Source of the DNA: Nymphaea colorata
Taxonomy: Eukaryota > Streptophyta > Magnoliopsida > Nymphaeales > Nymphaeaceae
Direction of reading: 5' to 3'
Assembly: GCF_008831285.2 (NCBI RefSeq)
Contig: NC_045138.2
Span: 21,299,934 to 21,363,933 of the forward strand
Length of the DNA: 64,000 nucleotides
Shown here: in pieces, positions 56,901-64,000 of the stretch
Numbering within the stretch: position 1 is the stretch's first letter
Layout of the letters: each line of letters starts with the position of its first letter
The notes under the pieces: generated by a model
The model's database searches: none
Seen by the model: the letters and a program-made list of their open reading frames with translations, nothing else
What the model was told of the DNA's origin: nothing
Position numbers and translations under genes: made by a program

Positions 56901-59900
56901 GTTGTTCTGCACAAGATTTTCCACACAACTTTTTTAAGATGTGATTTTTCTCGGAAGTTTTAGGAGAATTTCAAAGTTCTAAAATTTGAAAAGATATAAA
57001 TAAGAAGGAAACGAGCTACAAGAAAATAAGTTTTTTTGCAATCTCTCATGCAAGAAAAAAAAAAGTACAAGTAGAAAATTTTATAAACATAAAAGAAACA
57101 AAAAGGAACATTCATAAATATAAAAATATAAAAGAGATTTTTTGAAAATCAAAGAGAATATAAAGAATATCATGGGAAAACATCTTGCAATAATACCACA
57201 AAATCTCATTATCTGCAAATCTTAAAATACTGTGACTAATTTGCTGATATTATCAGATGTCTTCAAAGTGGTAAAAATTTTGTAACATTTCAATATGAAT
57301 AATGTCATGACTATGCTTAGCTCCATTAAGGCTAATACATTTGTCTTGATCTTTCCTAAACGTGTTACTGCCCAACCTTTTCTAAAAGAAACCTTGTTAT
57401 ACAACAGGGATTGCATCCACGATATTAACTCTAAAGATGGGACATGTTACTGAAGCTCCAGTAGAATTGACAATGAACACAGGACATGTTACTGTAGCTC
57501 TACTTAAAGTGTGCTAATTTAGGCCCAAGTACAGCTGCAGGACAGCCAAATCAGAGTCCAAAACCTCATCAAACAGCGGAATGGATGTGGAAACGCCTGA
57601 CTGAGACTGTGCATATTAATAGGTCGTGCCATAGAAAACCTCAAGGCAATCCCATTTTCATACTTGCTGTCAGCCAAGCAACTGAACTCAAGGCCATGAG
57701 TGCAAGCTGTGTTTCAAGGAGAAAGTAATGCCACAAGCTTTGTGGACCATAATTAACCACAATTACCAATATCTCCAACAATTGAGAATACCCTGATATT
57801 TCAAAACATTGTTAAAAACAAAAATACCACAGGTCCACAATATGATTGCAATATTAGATATTCCTAATATTTTCCTGAGACATTGAAAGTTCTTTTCTGT
57901 AAATTTCAAGTACGCAACTTTTTTCCTTGTTCTTCTTTATGTTTTCAAAAGGTTTTTCTACTTGTTTTCTTTATATTTTTGCAAGAAAAAAAACCCAAAA
58001 AATATACCTTCCCATAATCTTTTTGTTTGTTTTTTCATTTCCCAAGTTTTAAAATTTCTGAAATTTTCCTGATAATTTCCTAACAAAAACCATGTCTCAA
58101 AAAATTTGAGAAACTCGAGGTTGGGTTATCCGGAAAAATCTGGTTTAACCCAACCTCGAGTTCCGTTATACCTTATAGTGTGTTTTTTCAATGCTTTAAC
58201 CATGTCCTGGGTTCCAAATAAGTATACTCCCACTATAATGAAACTCGAGGTTGGGTTAAGATGAATATGTGTCATGGCCTGATAGGGATAGGTCAATACT
58301 TGGTGGGATGCAGTAGCTCTAAATAAAAATTAGATGACATACAAAGGAGTATTTGAACTAATGAAAATTTTCCTTGTTTCTTGGTTTCTTATTTTTCTTC
58401 CCCACTCTCTCATTCTCAAGCAACTGCACTTGGACATGTGTGTGAGAGATGCAAAAGGCTTCTATGACAATGACAATGATCACAATTATGAAAGACAGGA
58501 AAGTATTAGAAGGAAATCCAAGAAAACAAAAGTAACATAAACATGAGTTATACGCCAAGCTTCCTGGGCGGCAGGAGATAAGTTCTCCAATCTGGAACAA
58601 AAGAAAAAAAAAAAGGTGAAAGAACTCCAAATAGATGTGATGTTCAAACAATCAGCCCTCTTAACATGTATTTGAGAATTAATGATACCATTTGCAGTGT
58701 GCCATTTATCATACTAAAACACTGGCTGTAAGTTCCGCTGGCAGTTTACGTTCCATAGAAAGCTCATAATACACTGAAGGTGAAATTATCTTAGCAGGTT
58801 TGTGCTGTTAAAATAGAAAGAATATGCCTCTCCAACAAGCATATAACCAAATAAAATCCTTAAAATAGGCAAGCCAAAAAGGGAGCATACAGCCGAGTTT
58901 GTCATAAGCTTCTTCCGAAATTGTGTATTTTTCCACCGCTGAAGTATCCTCCAACCAGCCTCCAGCTGTCACTGAAGAAGGGTCAAGGTCTATGATATGC
59001 AACCTATACCTGTAAATTTTTGTCAGAAAATAATCATCAGATGGCTGAACTTTGAAGTGGCATACACATGTAATAGTACCAGTTTCAAAGTAATGGAAGC
59101 ATAGTCATTAGTCACACATATCTCCGATGATTTGAATAGATCCTATTATTATTGTCATCTTTGGCAAAGTATCCAGATAGTTTCAAAATATTAACAAAAG
59201 AAAAAAAGGATGTCACAATATTATCATGATATTATCCCAAGAAATTCTCGATATTTTTCCAGTCTTTCATGAACTCCCTTTTTTCATATTTTCAAGCATG
59301 TAATTTTTTGTTTTTGAAAAGCTTTTCTGCTTTTTTATATTTTGAGTTCTATTCAAACTTTTTATTTTTTCTTTATATTTTCTAATTTTAAAACTTCTGA
59401 AATTTTCTCAATATTTTCCCGAGAAAATAAAAAAGGACCAAAAAAAAGTTTGCAGAGAGCAATATTGGCAACTAGGTATGAAGGAAAAAGGAAAATCTTC
59501 AGATACACAAATCCGAGGGAAGGAAACTCAAACAACAACAGGGTATCCATGAAAGCTATACTACAAAAGAGGAGACACTATAGTGTAAAGTGAAAAATTA
59601 GAATGCCAGTCACGTGCCTGATTTTATTAAGAGAAGCTTAGCAATAAAATTATGGCCTTCCTACGTAAAAATGGTAGATAAAACCAACAATTGAACAGAA
59701 AAAAACATCATCAAAAGCATAATTCATTGCAAAATACATTATTCCTATTAGTATAAGATGTAGAAAGAAAAATGCAACATCAAAAGGTAAGAAGACCAAG
59801 GACAATTCAAGAAAAAGAAACATTTCATCGTTCAAAATTAGCAGAAGCATTGTGATACTTGTGAAACAAAAACAGATAGCAGTTTCAAGTTCAGAGGCGG

Positions 59901-61115
59901 GGAGGAGATCAAGTTAGACTGATTTAAATGGCAGAGAGCCAGTACCATTTATAAGGCCACAACCGGTGTTGACCAAATTTCCTAGTACCACTATTATTAC
60001 TTCAATGGAGCATAACATGGATTATGCTATACTACATTCCCTGCAATAACATCCTTTTTACCACCTCTACTATTTGGAGTCCAGGGAAAACATCGGTTCA
60101 CAGGGTTGAGCTGTAGTCAATATTCACAACTGCATTATTAAATTTAGGAAATAAAAAGAATCAGCTGAATATTAGGCAAGAAAGTAGAACTATAAAGAAT
60201 TAAAAAAGGATGCACTCAGACAGGATATGCAGTAAATGATTGTGCCGGTGGGAAAAAAGAAAAAGGATGTTTATAAAGCTAACTAGGCTACCATCACTAT
60301 TCACATACTTGATTTTAAAGCACACCGTCCAAAAAAGGTGGAAATTTTGAGGCTTAATTGCAAAAGGACAAGCAATGGAAATGGGCTTCCAACTACTAAA
60401 CAAAAACAACTAAAGAACGATTAGAAAAAGAAAAAAACATGAAAGGATAAGAGGTTACCTAAAACTAATGAAACAAATAACCCCATTCTTATTTCTTACT
60501 GTAAAAATTGAAAAGAACATCGATTTTAATCAATCATGGACATCCGCGACGATACGATTCTGAGGAAAAAGGATAAACAAGAACGTCAATGAGGAGATTA
60601 AAGTTCAGGAGAATTAGTACGGAATCCCGTCGAATATGCAAGACAAATATCGATCGCGTGGCCGATCAAGTGGCACAGGGGATTAGCATTAGAAACGGCA
60701 GTCCATAATCAATGCTCATCAGAGTAGGAGCAATAAAAAAGACAAACAAAAAAGACGCGGCCTATTCAGTACTACATTCAAAGCTTAAAGACAGCTGACA
60801 CGATCAGGGGATCGAAAGAAAACTAGAAGAAAAACTAGTCGAGGAAGAGAAAACCACCCACCCATCACGGGGAGAGTAGAAACCAAGGGGCCTCTGATTG
60901 TCAGAAAGGTCGCAGACTTTCTGGCCGGCGTCGTCGTAGAGTTGGAGGGACATGGAGTCAACGGAAGTGCCGGTCTTCCTCCAAAGCTTCTCCTTGACGG
61001 ATTCGATGGTGCTCTGCAGGGAGAAGCGGACGTCGGCTGCGAAATGAGAGAGGTTGGAGTGGGTCACTCGAAGAAAGACGGTCTCGTCCACCTCCACGTG
61101 TAGAAGAGAAGCCAT
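50983..61115 (-). CDS. TFCB: tubulin-folding cofactor B (TFCB/TBCB)
   Basis: TFCB binds alpha-tubulin released from chaperonin and passes it to cofactor E, supplying assembly-competent dimers in the cytosol. Seven exons (61115-60862, 59009-58891, 56196-56135, 55970-55932, 55781-55648, 52032-51963, 51030-50983) join in phase with GT-AG sites to 241 residues, near the 243 of the Arabidopsis protein. Residues 1-90 form a UBL-like domain ('ESVKEKLWRKTGTSVDSM', 'LYDDAGQKV'). Exon 2 gives 'LHIIDLDPSSVTAGGWLED'; exon 3 gives the basic 'FRKFKEKMA'. The CAP-Gly domain starts at 159 ('VGDRCQVEPGEKRGVVKFVG') with GKHDG at 198-202 and 'RYFDCP' after it. The C-terminus 'PERDPFEEDEI' ends in the acidic tail expected. 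An in-frame Met at 61151 would add 12 residues. Introns contain a hAT element and an inverted-repeat element without damaging splice sites. Confidence 0.94.
53759..54633. mobile_element. non-autonomous hAT element with perfect 8-bp target duplication
   Basis: The 875-bp element begins TAGGGCTGGGCATCGGGCC and its other end reverse-complemented reads TAAGCTTGGGCATCGGGCC (16 of 19). It is flanked on both sides by CTTGTGAA (53751-53758 and 54634-54641), a perfect 8-bp hAT target duplication. The ends are rich in GGGCC/GGCCC subterminal repeats. The interior has a GC-rich patch (54110-54400) without an intact transposase. It sits in the 3.6-kb intron between exons 5 and 6 of TFCB. Confidence 0.9.
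53831..53974. repeat. 72-bp tandem duplication inside the hAT element
   Basis: Two copies of a 72-bp unit starting GGCGGGCCAATGTAATTTCG, at 53831 and 53903, are nearly identical. The unit itself contains an inverted repeat: CGGGCTTCGG and CCGAAGCCCG flank TTAATGC or a similar loop. Confidence 0.93.
58112..58259. mobile_element. inverted-repeat (foldback-like) element in TFCB intron
   Basis: The 17-mer AACTCGAGGTTGGGTTA occurs at 58112-58128, its exact reverse complement at 58146-58162, and the forward form again at 58242-58258. The last two flank a 79-bp spacer and their inner sides also pair (TTATAGTG with CACTATAA). This looks like a tiny MITE of about 115 bp plus one extra arm. The target duplication is unclear. 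Confidence 0.6.
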
Positions 61116-63127
61116 GGCTCCTCCTTCCTTTCTCCTCGCTGTTGCTTCCACCGCCGCCGCTGGTTCCGTTCTCCTCCTCTCAACAAGGCTCAGAGCAAAA
61201 GGATCTCTGTGCGTCCGTCACGGTCTGCTTGTCCCTTACTTTTCGAAGCATTTTCATGGTCTCTGGTGATTTTCATTTTAGATCCTATGTTTTTAAAGCA
61301 AATCGAAAGTTTTAGATACATAAAAGGCAGTGGTTCCTTGTTCCGAACAGTTGCGGATGGCAAAGAAGTCGTCATTAACAAAAAAACACGATAAATCGCT
61401 CAAAAGGTTGCTATTAACCGTTGCCATACTATAACCCATCCCTAATGTGAAATTAAGAACTACTTTTTAATGTCAAATTTCATTCCTAATGTCAACTTAA
61501 GAAATTTTTTTCACGATAAATTCAAACTTTAACCATCCAGGAAAAGCATTGATCTTCCTACACACACATATGTATATATAGTAATTGGTAAATAGTAAAC
61601 CATTTGGGTAACCGATAAAATCCAACCATCTTAAATTTGTCTTAAAAGTATTTTAAATAAAATGTGAACCTTTTAATATATTCATAAAAACTAATTTTAT
61701 ACAAATAACGTTTTAGTTTAAGGTATTTTTGAAAAAAAAAATCTTTCCTACTATCAAAAACATTGGTAATATAAAAATTGACTAACTTAATATATGTTTA
61801 TCACCAAATCACTCTTAATATTATATCTATAAGATTAGAATCTAGAAGAAATATTTTAATGATTAACTTTAATGAGTATGTTTTTTGTTCCTTAAGTGGT
61901 TTGGTAGAGAGAGTAAATGATGATTCTAGTTATCTATACTCTCCTACCCATCTAACCAAGGCAATTTATCTAAAGGGTTGAAGAAAAACAATGAGAAAAA
62001 GTGTAAATTAATACTAGAGTTGAAAACAACCATCACATTTTTCCTATATGGTGCAAACTATATGGTTGGGTGACTTTAAAAAGCTAGTCACCATTCAATT
62101 TTCCTATATATATATATATATATATATATATAACTGAAGTTGTTGGTTTATCTACACATGATTTGAAAAAATAATTTTTGGACAATAGCCATTGAGTTTA
62201 TAAAAGATAAAAAAAAGTTGCTTATTTCAAGTTGTTCGACGGCAAATATTAGTGGTGCTACTTACGGCAAAAATTTGCATTGCAATGAAGCTGAACCAAG
62301 TCCAGCTACAATTGGTGCATATACCAGATCAGGTTGGTGATTCAAGTATCCCTTCAGCCAAAAAGTTTCATCTCTGGCACTATCCACAAGCTTTATCTTC
62401 CAAATTAATTCTAAATTTACAATGCAAAACATATTAAAATAATACCTCAAAGTTCACATGGGATTTTGCATCTTAATCTACAAGAAATCTGGTATTGTTT
62501 TGAAAATTCTTAAAAAGTACTTTTGATTCTTAGATTGAAGCCAAATAAGATGTGGACATTCAAGATGAAAGTCATTGGCACAAGTGTTTCATATTTTTCA
62601 ATTACAAAAAAACAAAAGAGTCGGTTATCTTACCCGTATGTCCTACAAAATACCAAATAGTGGGGGAAAAGCACTTGTCATTTAGGCATGATTATTCTTC
62701 TACTAATAAATTTTTATCCACTTTTACCTTCAACGTTGATTTGATAAACACTTTGTCACCGTCAAGTTTGGAAAACCAATCTGCTTTTGAGTTTCTATTT
62801 AACAGAAATCCAGATCGATGATGAATTTATTTGAGAATCTTTGTATACACATGCTATCTTTTGGTCCCTTGCAACTCCAAGCCAGTCCCCAAACCATGTG
62901 CTTTCATGGGTTGTAGGTCTTCTTATAAAAGGTATTATGGGTTGTAAACTGAACTCAACAAGAGTTCATCTATATTTTGAGACACATAATGTTTGATTAA
63001 CAGTTGTTTCGTATTAGCTAGAATAAAAGAACTGGTTACCTACCAACACATGGACTCAACACATGGACTCAGTCTGAGTCGGAAGAGCTCTACGCAAAGG
63101 GGGCATTCAGCAATAGGAACACATATT
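61116..63127. other. TFCB upstream region
   Basis: The first 100 bp should hold the TFCB promoter and leader; no TATA box is obvious. The rest is AT-rich with a (TA)n microsatellite at 62105-62132 and a possible copia fragment near 62700. No gene recognised. Confidence 0.5.
62705..62821 (+). pseudogene. possible decayed copia integrase fragment
   Basis: The plus-strand frame contains 'LINTLSPSSLENQSAFEFLF' followed by 'NRNPD'. Copia integrases have a similar passage: 'LINrlPs..L.n.SPfE.LF...Pd'. It is short, with no other element part nearby. Confidence 0.4.
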
Positions 63128-63274
63128 TAAGCCTGGGCATCGGGCTGGCCCGGCCTGACTCAAAAAAACACGAGCCCGAAAAAAAAATCATTATTGGCAT
63201 CGGGCCGGCCCGTATGTGCTAGCCCGATAACAAGCCCGGCCAGCCCGGATCATGTTTTCCCGGGCCCAGGCTTA
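63128..63274. mobile_element. short non-autonomous hAT element related to that at 53759
   Basis: The 147-bp segment starts TAAGCCTGGGCATCGGGC and its other end reverse-complemented reads TAAGCCTGGGCCCGGG. Flanks CACATATT (63120-63127) and CACATAAT (63275-63282) match at 7 of 8. The ends and GGGCC-rich body resemble the 875-bp element at 53759, so it is likely a deletion derivative of that family. Confidence 0.75.
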
Positions 63275-64000
63275 CACATAATGTTCTATAGATGTCAATT
63301 GGCATTAGGAACATTCACATGTTCTTCTTAATGTGAAATAGCCCCAATTGAACTGTTTTGAAACAATAACATGCTGTTTCTGTTGCCTATTGCTTCATGA
63401 ATCTGACCCAAACAACGAGGCCGATTTGTAGAACATTACAACAAGTGTTCCATGAGTTTGCCATGTGATTTAACGGTGATTCATGAAACAGTAATAGTGT
63501 GCTACTGTTGCCAAACTACCCTATTAATAGGAGGTATAACTTTTCTGTTATAATTCTAAGCACGATCGAGCCTTAATATTTTTTTTTATTTTATAGAGAC
63601 TTTCCTATTGCCAGTGGCCAAAAGAACATCTAGCTAGACCGTTTAGACAACATGCTTTTCTATCTGTTGCTTAGAGTCTTCCTTCTTGGATTATTTAATT
63701 AGGTGAGGAAAGAGTTGCAGGTTTCAAGGGTGGCTACTTCATTGGAAGGATTAGAGATTGTGAAATTTAAACACAAAACAGCAATGTCAAACACTTTTAT
63801 TTAGGAGGAAGACAAACAGTACACTGACATCGCCACCACTGAAGGGGAAGGGTATTGCTGTTGCCTCACAGTCAGAGTAGCAGGAAGATAGACTGACATT
63901 AACTGGCCTCCAATTGACGCCTCAGTTGAAGATGCATGGAGTAATAGTACTATTAGCTACTTCTGTTAATTGGAGCTCCTGAACTCTGTGAGTAAAAGGA
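63275..64000. other. window end, no gene recognised
   Basis: AT-rich sequence with no supported coding region or bounded repeat. Confidence 0.5.

Noticed and set aside
58554-58591. Candidate TFCB exon encoding 'LENLSPAAQEAW' after a good acceptor
   Set aside because: Its phase fits neither exon 2 nor the exon at 55970. The segment at 56196-56135 encodes FRKFKEK and joins both neighbours in phase.
1-64000. tRNA, rRNA, CRISPR or organellar sequence
   Set aside because: No cloverleaf consensus boxes, rRNA motifs or regularly spaced repeats of the CRISPR type were noticed; the copia primer site only mimics a tRNA 3' end complement.

Overview
This is nuclear DNA from a flowering plant. All four protein-coding genes are typical angiosperm genes with GT-AG introns, and the spaces between and inside them are AT-rich and full of plant transposon debris (Ty1/copia, hAT, Harbinger-like). 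One gene (the MATE transporter) is intronless and strikingly GC-rich in codon third positions while introns are AT-rich. This would suit a non-grass monocot, magnoliid or early-diverging angiosperm, but the species cannot be named from the sequence.

All four genes lie on the minus strand. (1) 8473-10062: a single-exon MATE/DETOXIFICATION transporter. (2) 18877-36896: a six-exon UBLCP1-type proteasome-linked phosphatase (334 aa); I traced every splice junction. Its 11.5-kb intron 2 holds a nearly intact copia retrotransposon with a perfect 5-bp target duplication, and its 5.2-kb intron 1 holds a decayed hAT transposase. (3) 38575-42215: a twelve-exon MAP65-3/PLEIADE-like microtubule bundler (730 aa), with two inferred introns in the 5' leader and a cluster of AACGG motifs upstream. 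(4) 50983-61115: a seven-exon tubulin-folding cofactor B (241 aa).

The rest is mostly mobile DNA. The first 7.5 kb has copia fragments in both orientations. A Harbinger-like element at 46756-48379, with TAA duplications and short terminal inverted repeats, appears to carry pieces of two unrelated host genes (a PPR gene and a VARICOSE/EDC4-like gene) in opposite orientations. Small non-autonomous hAT elements with exact or nearly exact 8-bp target duplications were delimited at 16689, 35324, 48593, 53759 and 63128. Several tandem arrays (61 bp x4, 41 bp x3, 40 bp x2, 39 bp x2) and long AT microsatellites fill other gaps.

The four genes are not a pathway cluster. MAP65-3 (anti-parallel microtubule bundling in the phragmoplast) and TFCB (alpha-tubulin folding) are adjacent microtubule genes, which is probably chance. 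I saw no tRNA, rRNA or CRISPR features. No wholly new biological system was found; the gene-capturing Harbinger-like element is the most unusual object.
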